64,000 nt of DNA from Methylophaga thiooxydans DMS010 (GTDB taxonomy: Bacteria > Pseudomonadota > Gammaproteobacteria > Nitrosococcales > Methylophagaceae). Both the position numbers and the translations under genes were made by a program. The stretch is taken from positions 82,725 to 146,724 of the forward strand of contig NZ_GG657906.1 of assembly GCF_000156355.1 (NCBI RefSeq), read 5' to 3'. Under the pieces are notes generated by a model, which was not told the origin of the DNA, ran no database searches, and saw only the letters and a list, made by a program, of their open reading frames with translations. This document shows, in pieces, positions 1 through 7,183 of the stretch (position 1 is the first letter of the stretch; every line of letters starts with the position of its first letter).

Positions 1-1
1 T

Positions 2-1150
2 AGCCTGTTCGATCTGGCCGCTAAACCCTTACGCCAACAAGTAGAAAAAACCTACTCAGCCCCATTTTCGCATCAGCTTTATGTCAAAGAAATGCAAAAG
101 GCCGAAGACGGTTCCTTGGTGTATGACTATCCCAGGCTAAAATACGGGGCATCCCACTTAGAAAATCCATCCGATAAACGAGACGACATTCAACAAACCA
201 TGCTTGATGCCACATTGTTAAGTGTCGTATTAGTACTGCTGGTTTATATGGCGCACAGTCTGCTCGCCAGTTGGCGAAATAAAAGCACAGTGCTGACACA
301 AGCAGGGCGGATTATTAAAGGTCAGTCAGCGTATCCATTACAGACATTCTATCTAATGCTGTTCTTGTTGATTATGGTCACTGCTAACCTTATTGCCTTG
401 AGTGCAAATTATCATGTATTTGGTACAGATAAGGTTGGACAGGATGTTTTATATCAAGCGCTGAAAAGTGTTCGTACCGGCCTTGTTATCGGAACCGTCA
501 CCACCTTAGTTATGTTACCGCTAGCCATTTTATTGGGGATCGCGGCTGGCTACTTCCGAGGCTGGATTGATGATTTGATCCAATACATTTATACCACCTT
601 AAATTCTATTCCAGGTGTTCTGTTAATCGCGGCGGCAGTGTTGATTTTACAGGTCTACATGAATAACAACCCGGATCAGTTCGCGACCATTGCTGAACGT
701 GCCGATATGCGATTGCTGTTTTTGTGCATAATTTTGGGTGTCACCAGTTGGACCGGCTTGTGTCGAATCTTACGTGCAGAAACCTTAAAGTTGCGTGAAG
801 CTGAGTACGTATTGGCATCACGGGCTTTAGGCGCGAGTAATTTCAGTATCTTGCATAAACATATCCTACCCAACTTGATGCATTTGGTGATGATTGCCGT
901 GGTGTTGGATTTCAGTGGTCTGGTATTGGCCGAGGCTGTGCTTTCCTATGTAGGGGTTGGTGTCGACCCATCAATGATTAGCTGGGGCAATATGATCAAT
1001 AGTGCACGGCTGGAAATGGCGCGTGACCCCGTTGTCTGGTGGTCGTTAACGGCGGCATTTATCTCCATGTTTATCTTGGTGTTGGCTGCCAACTTATTTG
1101 CCGATGTGGTTCGTGATGCCTTTGACCCAAGAATGCAGGGGGCGCGATGA
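2..1150 (+). CDS. Oligopeptide-type ABC transporter permease (OppC/YejE-like), 5' end outside window
   Basis: The reading frame is open to the left edge of the window, so the first 382 residues seen are not the true N-terminus. The product is an inner-membrane permease of the DppC/OppC family. A first membrane segment lies near nt 215-275 and another near nt 340-400. The binding-protein-dependent permease core follows, and its EAA loop ([14 protein letters not shown]...) lies near nt 797-874, which is where the ATPase docks. It overlaps the downstream double ATPase by 4 nt (ATGA), so the two are translationally coupled. The partner permease and the periplasmic binding protein are presumably upstream. 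The YejABEF-like assignment rests on the fused ATPase that follows; the substrate (peptides, microcin-like compounds) cannot be read from the sequence. Confidence 0.85.
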   Translation, partial: SLFDLAAKPLRQQVEKTYSAPFSHQLYVKEMQKAEDGSLVYDYPRLKYGASHLENPSDKRDDIQQTMLDATLLSVVLVLLVYMAHSLLASWRNKSTVLTQAGRIIKGQSAYPLQTFYLMLFLLIMVTANLIALSANYHVFGTDKVGQDVLYQALKSVRTGLVIGTVTTLVMLPLAILLGIAAGYFRGWIDDLIQYIYTTLNSIPGVLLIAAAVLILQVYMNNNPDQFATIAERADMRLLFLCIILGVTSWTGLCRILRAETLKLREAEYVLASRALGASNFSILHKHILPNLMHLVMIAVVLDFSGLVLAEAVLSYVGVGVDPSMISWGNMINSARLEMARDPVVWWSLTAAFISMFILVLAANLFADVVRDAFDPRMQGAR

Positions 1151-3180
1151 GCGAAACCCTGCTAGAGGTAAAAGGGCTTAAAACCTGGTTTGGGCAAGAT
1201 GAACAACCATTTAAAGCTGTAGATGGCGTAGGTTTCAACATTCGTCGTGGTGAAACATTTGCGTTGCTAGGCGAGTCGGGTTGTGGCAAATCAATGACAG
1301 CCTTGTCTTTACTCAGACTCAATCCTTATCCGGCAAGCCGAATTGTTGCTGGTGAAGTGAAATTAGCTGGCGATGATTTGTTGCCCTTGTCTGAAGCAGA
1401 CATGGAAAAAATCCGTGGTCGTCGGGTATCGATGATTTTTCAGGAGCCGCAGAGCTCATTAAATCCTGTGCTTTCCGTTGGACAGCAAATTGCAGAAGTA
1501 TTGCAGTGGCATTTTAAGCTGGATAAACAGGCTATTTATGAGCGCTCAATCGAGTTACTGAAGTCTGTGGGTATTCCCGATCCACAACAGCGTATTAAAG
1601 AGTTCCCTCATCAACTGTCAGGTGGTATGAAGCAACGCGTGATGATTGCTATTGCCTTGGCGGGTGAGCCGGAATTGTTAATTGCTGATGAGCCCACCAC
1701 GGCATTGGATGTGACCATTCAGGCACAGATTTTGGATTTACTGAAAGCGATCCAGCAGAAAACGGGCATGGCGATTTTATTAATTAGTCATGACTTAGGT
1801 GTAGTCGCGCAAATGGCGGATCATGTTGCGGTCATGTATGCCGGGCAGATAGTTGAAACGGCAAGTCGTGAGCAATTCTTCAATGACACGCAACATCCAT
1901 ACACGCGTAAATTATTTGAGGCGCTACCGTCAGAGCAAAAGCGTGAACAAAAACTGACGGTGATTAAAGGCACGGTGCCACCGTTAAATCAGGACTTTAC
2001 TGGATGTCGCTTCGCTGATCGTTGCGAGTTCGCCTGGGAACTCTGCCAACAGACAGTCCCTCAGTGGATTGATAATGCTGGGCATGGTGTGCGCTGTCAC
2101 CTCTATGATCCGACTATTGATATAGCAGAAACAAAAAAAGATCTACGAGTCAGCAGTTCTAAGCTGTCAGAGGTTGTACCTACCGATACTGCACTGCTGC
2201 AAGTAGATAGACTGAAAGTACACTTCCCAATCAAAAAAGGGATATTGCAGCGCACTGTCGGTCATGTGAAAGCCGTTGATGATATCAGCATGTATTTGCG
2301 TGCCGCTGAAACCGTCGCTTTAGTGGGGGAGTCGGGTTGTGGCAAAACCACTGTGGGTAAAGGCATCCTGCAACTGGTTCCGGTGACATCAGGCAGAGTG
2401 CGTTTTCAGGGTGATGAGCTTACTGATTTAAGTGATAAAGCACTTAAAGCTGCGCGATCATCATTGCAGATTATTTTTCAGGATCCCTATTCGTCGATGA
2501 ATCCGAGAATGACCATCAATCAGGTCATTGAAGAGGGCATGCTGACATCATCAATCAAAGATCCACAAGAGAAACAACGAAAAATTGATGAACTGTTGGA
2601 ACGAGTGGGATTACGCCCAGATATTAAGCACCGGTATCCCCATGAGTTTTCCGGTGGACAACGTCAACGTATATGTATTGCCAGAGCGTTAGCCGCTGAA
2701 CCAGAAGTGATTATCTGCGATGAACCCACTAGTGCTCTGGATGTATCTGTTCAGGCACAAATTTTAAACTTGCTACGTGATATTCAGCATGAATTTGGTT
2801 TGTCCTATTTGTTCATTACGCACAACATCGCCGTGGTTGATTATCTCGCTCACCGAGTTGCCGTGATGTACTTAGGGCGTATTGTCGAGCAAGGTTATCG
2901 TGAAGAGGTTCTCAACTCTCCCAAGCACCCCTACACACAAGCGCTATTAGCTGCTGTGCCAAAAATCAATGCAGAAACCAAACATCAAACGGTCAAACTG
3001 GAAGGGGAGTTACCGTCACCTGCGAACCCGCCTAAGGGCTGTCACTTTCACCAACGCTGTCCTCATGTGATGCCCGTTTGTCGTGAAACATATCCTGACC
3101 TGACCCAGTTGAGCCGCAGTCATAGCGTTAAATGTTTTTTATATGAAGAGGATTACCATGGATCAACAGACTCAAACTGA
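1147..3180 (+). CDS. Fused double ATP-binding subunit of peptide ABC importer (YejF/GsiA-like)
   Basis: This 677-residue cytoplasmic protein carries two complete ABC ATPase domains in tandem. The first has Walker A GESGCGKS (42-49) and signature LSGGMKQR (157-164). The second has Walker [10 protein letters not shown] (about 394-402) and signature SGGQRQR (about 502-508). Each half ends with the oligopeptide-transporter C-terminal extension, including the Cys-rich GCxFxxRC-type stretch that contains a [14 protein letters not shown] segment in the first half and a [14 protein letters not shown] segment in the second. It is coupled to the upstream permease by an ATGA overlap. The fused arrangement matches YejF and GsiA rather than the split OppD/OppF pair. 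Both halves look catalytically intact. Confidence 0.92.
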   Translation: MSETLLEVKGLKTWFGQDEQPFKAVDGVGFNIRRGETFALLGESGCGKSMTALSLLRLNPYPASRIVAGEVKLAGDDLLPLSEADMEKIRGRRVSMIFQEPQSSLNPVLSVGQQIAEVLQWHFKLDKQAIYERSIELLKSVGIPDPQQRIKEFPHQLSGGMKQRVMIAIALAGEPELLIADEPTTALDVTIQAQILDLLKAIQQKTGMAILLISHDLGVVAQMADHVAVMYAGQIVETASREQFFNDTQHPYTRKLFEALPSEQKREQKLTVIKGTVPPLNQDFTGCRFADRCEFAWELCQQTVPQWIDNAGHGVRCHLYDPTIDIAETKKDLRVSSSKLSEVVPTDTALLQVDRLKVHFPIKKGILQRTVGHVKAVDDISMYLRAAETVALVGESGCGKTTVGKGILQLVPVTSGRVRFQGDELTDLSDKALKAARSSLQIIFQDPYSSMNPRMTINQVIEEGMLTSSIKDPQEKQRKIDELLERVGLRPDIKHRYPHEFSGGQRQRICIARALAAEPEVIICDEPTSALDVSVQAQILNLLRDIQHEFGLSYLFITHNIAVVDYLAHRVAVMYLGRIVEQGYREEVLNSPKHPYTQALLAAVPKINAETKHQTVKLEGELPSPANPPKGCHFHQRCPHVMPVCRETYPDLTQLSRSHSVKCFLYEEDYHGSTDSN

Positions 3181-3403
3181 GCTCGAAGCTGCCGCTTTCA
3201 GACGTTTACTAGCACACCTTCAAGACAATACTGATGTGCAAAATATTGACTTGATGAATCTGGCTGGTTTTTGTCGCAACTGCTTATCTAAATGGTATTT
3301 AGCAGCCGCAGAAGAAAAGGGCGTTGAGATGGATTACGACAAAGCGCGTGAATTTGTTTACGGTATGCCTTACAGCGAGTGGAAAGAAAAGTATCAGAAG
3401 TAA
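3158..3403 (+). CDS. DUF1244 family protein
   Basis: This 81-residue cytoplasmic protein matches the DUF1244 (SMc04008-like) family, recognisable from the FCRNCLSKWY block (38-47) and the late GMPYSEWKEKYQ block. The family is widespread in proteobacteria and its function is unknown. I start it at 3158 because a strong ribosome site (GAAGAGGA) lies five bases upstream; the earlier ATG at 3143 has none and would overlap the ATPase gene by 38 nt. It is probably the last gene of the transporter transcript, but has no evident link to transport. Confidence 0.8.
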   Translation: MDQQTQTELEAAAFRRLLAHLQDNTDVQNIDLMNLAGFCRNCLSKWYLAAAEEKGVEMDYDKAREFVYGMPYSEWKEKYQK

Positions 3404-3418
3404 CTTGTCAGCGTGCTG

Positions 3419-3658
3419 TCAGGAATCTTTTTTTGACAGCGCGCGCAGTTGTTCCGCTAAGGCTTGTGTATCAACATTAGCTTGTTCACGTGGTTTCACC
3501 ACACCAACGGTTCTGATAGTTTGACGAATTTGTTGAATATACGCGCGGCAGCAACTGCAAATCACTATGTGGAAAAACAAACCAATACGCTTACCTAGTG
3601 GCAAATCACCTTCTAGGTAGTTGCTTGCTTCTTCAGCGACATCTTTACATTCGAACAT
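3419..3658 (-). CDS. Zinc-finger anti-sigma factor (zf-HC2)
   Basis: This small 79-residue protein has the anti-sigma zinc-finger pattern H-x3-C-x2-C (FHIVICSCCRAY) preceded by a Cys-containing N-terminal helix (MFECKDVAEEASNYLEGD), as in ZAS/zf-HC2 proteins. It starts four bases after the stop of the ECF sigma gene, so the two form one transcript. The expected role is to hold the sigma factor inactive until an envelope or redox signal releases it. It has no convincing membrane segment, so it would act in the cytoplasm; the zinc-site cysteines suggest redox or metal sensing, which is an inference. Confidence 0.8.
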   Translation of the reverse strand: MFECKDVAEEASNYLEGDLPLGKRIGLFFHIVICSCCRAYIQQIRQTIRTVGVVKPREQANVDTQALAEQLRALSKKDS

Positions 3659-3662
3659 CTGT

Positions 3663-4274
3663 TTAACTTTCCCGATATTTATCTATGCTGTGGTGCAAGG
3701 CTGTCCGCGCACGGTGCAGTAGGACTCTTGCATTAGACGAAGAGAGATCAAGAATGTTACAAATTTCTGTCATCTCAAAACCTTCCATGTCATACATTGT
3801 TAATACAGCACGCTGATTGGCCGGTAATTGCTGATAACTATGTTCAATCACTTGTCTAAGCTGATCGTTTTCCAGCAAGGCCTCCGGGGTATCGACATTC
3901 CAAGGCAATACATCATCTATGCGATGCCCTGTGTGGTCGAATTTGCTACCTGGTTCAGCTTGCCAGCCATCATCTAAAGATAATTGACGACTTTCACGCC
4001 GTAGCCGCGTTTTTGCGCCATTGCTGGTTATATGTAACAACCAGGTTTTTAAACTGGAACGACCTTCAAAATTAGGTAGGGCTTTGATAGCGGAAATCCA
4101 TGCATCCTGAACCACTTCATCGGCAAAGGCTTCACCGACGATAGCGCGAGAAACTGCAAGCATAATACTGTGGTATTCGGTGACAACAAACTCAAAAGCA
4201 GCGGCATCACCTTCAATTAGTTTAGCGATGAGTGTTTTTTCATCTGTCGATGCAGACGCATGGTTTTTTTTCAT
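3663..4274 (-). CDS. ECF-family RNA polymerase sigma factor
   Basis: This 203-residue protein has the sigma-70 region 2 core (VVQDAWISAIKALPNFEGRS region, about 55-80) and a region 4 helix-turn-helix near the C-terminus (MTEICNILDLSSSNARVLLHRAR). It is transcribed with the zf-HC2 anti-sigma gene and diverges from the HvfA/HvfX/MsrPQ operon. I take the ATG at 4274, which lacks a good ribosome site; a slightly later start is possible. Its regulon most likely includes the divergent operon, by analogy with SigF/NrsF-type sigma pairs that govern msrPQ-like genes in Azospira; no direct proof is in the sequence. Confidence 0.88.
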   Translation of the reverse strand: MKKNHASASTDEKTLIAKLIEGDAAAFEFVVTEYHSIMLAVSRAIVGEAFADEVVQDAWISAIKALPNFEGRSSLKTWLLHITSNGAKTRLRRESRQLSLDDGWQAEPGSKFDHTGHRIDDVLPWNVDTPEALLENDQLRQVIEHSYQQLPANQRAVLTMYDMEGFEMTEICNILDLSSSNARVLLHRARTALHHSIDKYRES

Positions 4275-4280
4275 TCAGTT

Positions 4281-4306
4281 TGTAACAAATCCATATCACA
4301 AAAGTC
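4281..4306 (+). promoter_or_regulatory. Candidate ECF sigma promoter for the hvfA operon
   Basis: The 101-base gap between the divergent sigma gene and hvfA holds TGTAAC (4281-4286) followed, after 17 bases, by GTC (4304-4306). This fits the AAC-N16/17-GTC layout common to many ECF promoters. It points toward hvfA with a leader of about 65 bases. The match is by eye only, and the true -10 could be different. Confidence 0.35.
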
Positions 4307-4375
4307 TATGGTAGCAAGACTGGCTGACGAATGGCTGGTTGTTTTTGTTATTCAAACCAAAAAAGGAAGAGAACC

Positions 4376-4720
4376 ATGGCTATAACTAAGAAAACATCAA
4401 TTGCTATTGCTGCCAGTGCTGCTATGACTGCAGGTTTGGCATTATCACCAAGTATCGCCAGTGCTGAAGCTAACCCATTTGCATCTGCAGAACTCTCTAA
4501 TGGCTACATGCAGTTAGCTGAACATCACGCCGAAGAAGGTAAATGTGGTGAAGCAAAATGCGGCGCTGACAAAAAAGCTGAAGAAGGTAAATGCGGCGAA
4601 GCAAAATGCGGTGCTGATAAAAAAGCCGAAGAAGGTAAATGCGGTGAAGCAAAATGCGGCGCTGACAAAAAAGCCGAAGAAGGTAAATGTGGTGAAGCTA
4701 AATGTGGCGGCGATAAATAA
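4376..4720 (+). CDS. hvfA: HvfA/bufferin-like Cys-repeat precursor peptide
   Basis: This 114-residue exported peptide has a signal sequence (residues 1 to about 30, cleavage near SIASA-EANPF), a short spacer with the family hallmark NPFAS..LSNGYMQLAEHH, and then four copies of the 16-residue unit EEGKCGEAKCGADKKA from residue 53 on, giving eight cysteines. It matches HvfA/BufA2-type RiPP precursors, whose EGKCG cysteines are converted by a DUF692 (MNIO) enzyme with a DUF2063 partner into oxazolone or thioamide groups that bind copper. Neither partner is adjacent here. The start is 4376, supported by AAGGAAGAGA just upstream; an earlier in-frame codon at 4331 has no such site. Divergent sigma control is likely. 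Confidence 0.85.
   Translation: MAITKKTSIAIAASAAMTAGLALSPSIASAEANPFASAELSNGYMQLAEHHAEEGKCGEAKCGADKKAEEGKCGEAKCGADKKAEEGKCGEAKCGADKKAEEGKCGEAKCGGDK
4532..4717 (+). repeat. 48-bp coding tandem repeat inside hvfA (3.9 copies)
   Basis: Three full 48-base units begin at 4532, 4580 and 4628, and a 42-base unit begins at 4676. They encode the 16-residue Cys module. Units differ mainly at third codon positions (for example tgt/tgc, gct/gcc), so the peptide is conserved more tightly than the DNA, which suggests selection on the protein. Confidence 0.9.
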
Positions 4721-4747
4721 TTAGCAGCCCACACCAATGGATATGGA

Positions 4748-4769
4748 TAAGGGCTCGTAAGAGCCCTTA
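4748..4769 (+). terminator. Hairpin between hvfA and hvfX (weak terminator or attenuator)
   Basis: A perfect 9-bp stem TAAGGGCTC / GAGCCCTTA with a GTAA tetraloop lies 27 bases after the hvfA stop. Only a short T-rich tail (TTTGT) follows, so read-through into hvfX is plausible. Such an element would keep peptide mRNA more abundant than the mRNA for the membrane protein and MsrPQ. Confidence 0.55.
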
Positions 4770-4789
4770 TTTGTAAAAGGAGAATCACT

Positions 4790-5410
4790 ATGTCGACTTG
4801 TGGAATAGCTAAGGGCATACAAGGCTTGTTAGATAAAACGCGCGTCGCTGACTTTTTGGCACCACTGCTACTGCGTTTGTATTTAGCACCAGTGTTTTGG
4901 GTAGCTGCCAACAACAAATGGAATCCGTTTGATGCTGATAGCTCTCTCGAAAATACGATTAACTGGTTCGCGAATCCGGACTGGGGATTGGGATTGCCGT
5001 TTCCAGAAGTGATGGCATATATGGCTTGGGGCGCTGAATATTTTGGCGCTATTGCGTTGCTATTAGGGTTGGCAGTGCGTTGGGTTTCTATTCCACTTAT
5101 GGTGACCATGATCGTCGCTGCAACAACGGTTCATTGGCACAATGGCTGGCAGGCGATTCATGACAAAATGAGTCCATTCGCTTCCCCAAATGTAGATGGC
5201 GCCATCGAACGCTTAGACAGAGCGCGTTCGATTTTGCAGGAAAACGGTAATTACAGCTGGTTGACTGAAACCGGTAACTTTGTCGTGTTAAACAATGGTA
5301 TCGAGTTTGCCGCGACTTATTTTGTGATGTTACTGGTCTTATTTTTTGTCGGTGCTGGCAAATATGTCAGTGTGGATTACTGGTTTGCTAAGAGATGTAT
5401 TGAAAGTTGA
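4790..5410 (+). CDS. hvfX: DoxX-family membrane protein, HvfX-type
   Basis: This 206-residue inner-membrane protein has the DoxX four-helix fold: helices near residues 25-45, 75-95, 97-115 and 170-192. The FLAPLLLRLYLAPVFW start and the polar loop between helices 3 and 4 (SPNVDGAIERLDRARSIL) match the DoxX proteins that accompany HvfA-type copper-binding RiPPs. It has a good ribosome site (AAAGGAG, 4777-4783) and sits 70 bases after hvfA, with only 9 bases to msrP. Its biochemical role is not known; the family name reflects genomic association with peptide maturation or redox chemistry at the membrane. Confidence 0.8.
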   Translation: MSTCGIAKGIQGLLDKTRVADFLAPLLLRLYLAPVFWVAANNKWNPFDADSSLENTINWFANPDWGLGLPFPEVMAYMAWGAEYFGAIALLLGLAVRWVSIPLMVTMIVAATTVHWHNGWQAIHDKMSPFASPNVDGAIERLDRARSILQENGNYSWLTETGNFVVLNNGIEFAATYFVMLLVLFFVGAGKYVSVDYWFAKRCIES

Positions 5411-5419
5411 GGTGATGAC

Positions 5420-6379
5420 ATGTTTATCCGCAACAAAAAACCGTGGGACTTATCTGACTCTGAAGTCACAGACTACAAGGTGTATAAGAACCGCCGCCAA
5501 TTTTTAAACACGGCTATCTCAGTGGGCTTAGCAAGTGCCTTGCCCTCAATCGGCCTCGCTAAACCGGTCGATGAGTTGAAAGAGTATGAAGGTTTGAGCA
5601 AAAGTCCTTTCTCTACGGATGAAGAGAAAAGTACCTTTGAGGCGATCACAACATACAACAACTTTTACGAGTTCGGAACGGCTAAATCGGCACCGTCATT
5701 GTATGCAACAGAGTTTCCTGATGAATCAGAAACCTGGAAAATAGAAATTGATGGCGAGTGTGATAACCCCGGTGTCTATGACTATGCCGAGTTAGTGAAA
5801 CCGTTTACCTTAGAAGAACGCATCTATCGGATGCGCTGTGTGGAAGGCTGGTCTATGGTGATTCCATGGATTGGTTTTCCGCTTGGTGAATTGCTAAAAA
5901 AAGCACAACCTAATTCGCGGGCTAAATACGTTGAATTCACGACGTTGTACGACCCTGAACAAATGCCCGGCCAGCGTCGTGATGTGTTGGCGTGGCCTTA
6001 TGTGGAAGGACTTCGCATTGATGAGGCGATGAACCCACTAACGATTATTTCAGTTGGTCTGTACGGTAAAGAGCTGTTGGGCCAAAACGGGGCACCATTA
6101 CGACTGGTAGTACCTTGGAAATATGGCTTTAAAAGCATTAAGTCAATTGTGCGTATTCGGTTTGTGGAGAAAATGCCACAAACTGCATGGATGAAAGCGA
6201 ACGCCAGTGAGTATGGCTTTTATTCCAATGTGAATCCGAATGTTGACCACCCGCGCTGGAGTCAACGTAAAGAACGTCGGATTGGCGAATTTCTCAAGCG
6301 CGAAACCCTGATGTTTAATGGATATGGTGAACATGTTGCTGACCTCTATGCAGACATGGACCTCAAGCGTTATTTCTAA
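5420..6379 (+). CDS. msrP: Periplasmic methionine sulfoxide reductase catalytic subunit MsrP
   Basis: This 319-residue molybdopterin oxidoreductase of the sulfite oxidase fold was formerly called YedY. A twin-arginine export signal ([20 protein letters not shown], about 24-43) sends it folded to the periplasm. The molybdenum-binding Cys lies in [10 protein letters not shown] (about residue 138). It reduces oxidised methionines in exported proteins, taking electrons from the membrane haem protein MsrQ encoded next. Nine bases separate it from hvfX, so it belongs to the hvfA transcript. The length is close to the E. coli enzyme (334 residues). Confidence 0.95.
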   Translation: MFIRNKKPWDLSDSEVTDYKVYKNRRQFLNTAISVGLASALPSIGLAKPVDELKEYEGLSKSPFSTDEEKSTFEAITTYNNFYEFGTAKSAPSLYATEFPDESETWKIEIDGECDNPGVYDYAELVKPFTLEERIYRMRCVEGWSMVIPWIGFPLGELLKKAQPNSRAKYVEFTTLYDPEQMPGQRRDVLAWPYVEGLRIDEAMNPLTIISVGLYGKELLGQNGAPLRLVVPWKYGFKSIKSIVRIRFVEKMPQTAWMKANASEYGFYSNVNPNVDHPRWSQRKERRIGEFLKRETLMFNGYGEHVADLYADMDLKRYF

Positions 6380-6989
6380 AAGCCGGGCAGACGGTGTGCT
6401 TAAACTGGTTCACTTTAAGGTGTTGCTGTTTATTGTCTGTCTGTATCCTTTTTTTTCGTTAGCGTGGGGGTTACTGACCGATCAGCTTGGTGTTAACCCG
6501 GTTGAAACCCTGACACGAAGTAGTGGGTTGTGGGGACTACGGTTTTTGCTGATCACCCTTTGCGTCACGCCACTACGCTGGTTGACCGGTATAAATCAAT
6601 TAATACGTTTTCGTCGCATGTTGGGTTTATATGCCTTTTTCTATGCGACAGTACACATGCTGCTGTACCTGGGGCTGGATCAATTTTTTGATTGGAGTGA
6701 AATCTGGCGCGACATTATCAAACGCCCTTTTATCACCGTAGGCTTTATCAACTTCATTGCCTTGTTACCACTAGTCTTTACTTCTACTAACAAGATGATG
6801 AAACGTTTGGGCGGTCAGCGATGGAAGAAGCTACATCGACTTACTTATTTTGTTGCAGTCGCTGCCTGTCTACACTTTTTGATGTTGGTCAAAGCCGATA
6901 TTCGGGAGCCGGTGATTTATATTTTCTTGCTCACGGGTCTTTTGGCTGTGAGGCTCATTTACCAGTATCGTCAAAAAAAATTGGCGTAA
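6348..6989 (+). CDS. msrQ: Haem membrane subunit MsrQ of the MsrPQ system
   Basis: This integral membrane b-haem protein of the ferric reductase-like family (formerly YedZ) passes quinone-derived electrons to MsrP. About six membrane segments are visible, including [17 protein letters not shown] at the start and the paired-histidine helices [16 protein letters not shown] and [18 protein letters not shown]. The start is uncertain: the ATG at 6348 overlaps the msrP end by 32 bases, while GTG at 6394-6398 just after the msrP stop would give a product closer in length to E. coli MsrQ. Coupled translation with msrP is likely in either case. Confidence 0.9.
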   Translation: MQTWTSSVISKSRADGVLKLVHFKVLLFIVCLYPFFSLAWGLLTDQLGVNPVETLTRSSGLWGLRFLLITLCVTPLRWLTGINQLIRFRRMLGLYAFFYATVHMLLYLGLDQFFDWSEIWRDIIKRPFITVGFINFIALLPLVFTSTNKMMKRLGGQRWKKLHRLTYFVAVAACLHFLMLVKADIREPVIYIFLLTGLLAVRLIYQYRQKKLA

Positions 6990-7019
6990 GCGGATATTTT
7001 TTCGCAAACTCAATACAAC

Positions 7020-7041
7020 AGGCTAGCTAAGGTAGCTGCCT
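7020..7041 (+). terminator. Possible terminator hairpin after msrQ
   Basis: AGGC-T-AGCTA / TAGCT-GCCT folds into a nine-pair stem with one bulged T and a 3-base loop, 31 bases beyond msrQ. The following GTAACTTT is only weakly T-rich, so this is tentative. Confidence 0.3.
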
Positions 7042-7132
7042 GTAACTTTCCGACAGTAAAGAAATTTCTTGGTTTAACCATCCAGGAATGGTGCTGTGAG
7101 CGGCTGTTTGAACGATGATTTTAAATAAAAGC

Positions 7133-7141
7133 TGTTACAAT
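7133..7141 (+). promoter_or_regulatory. Extended -10 promoter candidate for aceE
   Basis: TGT followed directly by TACAAT (7136-7141) is an extended -10 element 43 bases before the aceE start. A TTGAAC lies at 7108-7113, but the 22-base gap is too long for a normal -35, which is why the TG extension matters. Confidence 0.4.
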
Positions 7142-7183
7142 GTTCCGCTGTTATTCATCGCGTTATGATTTAAGAAGGTATAT

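Noticed and set aside
4532..4717. Regularly spaced repeats that could suggest a CRISPR array
   Set aside because: Units are directly adjacent without spacers and encode a conserved Cys-rich peptide.
4525..5109. 194-residue reverse-strand open frame opposite hvfA/hvfX
   Set aside because: It is the antisense reading of the 48-bp coding repeats and hvfX; its own repeats only mirror hvfA, and the forward genes have good starts and known families.
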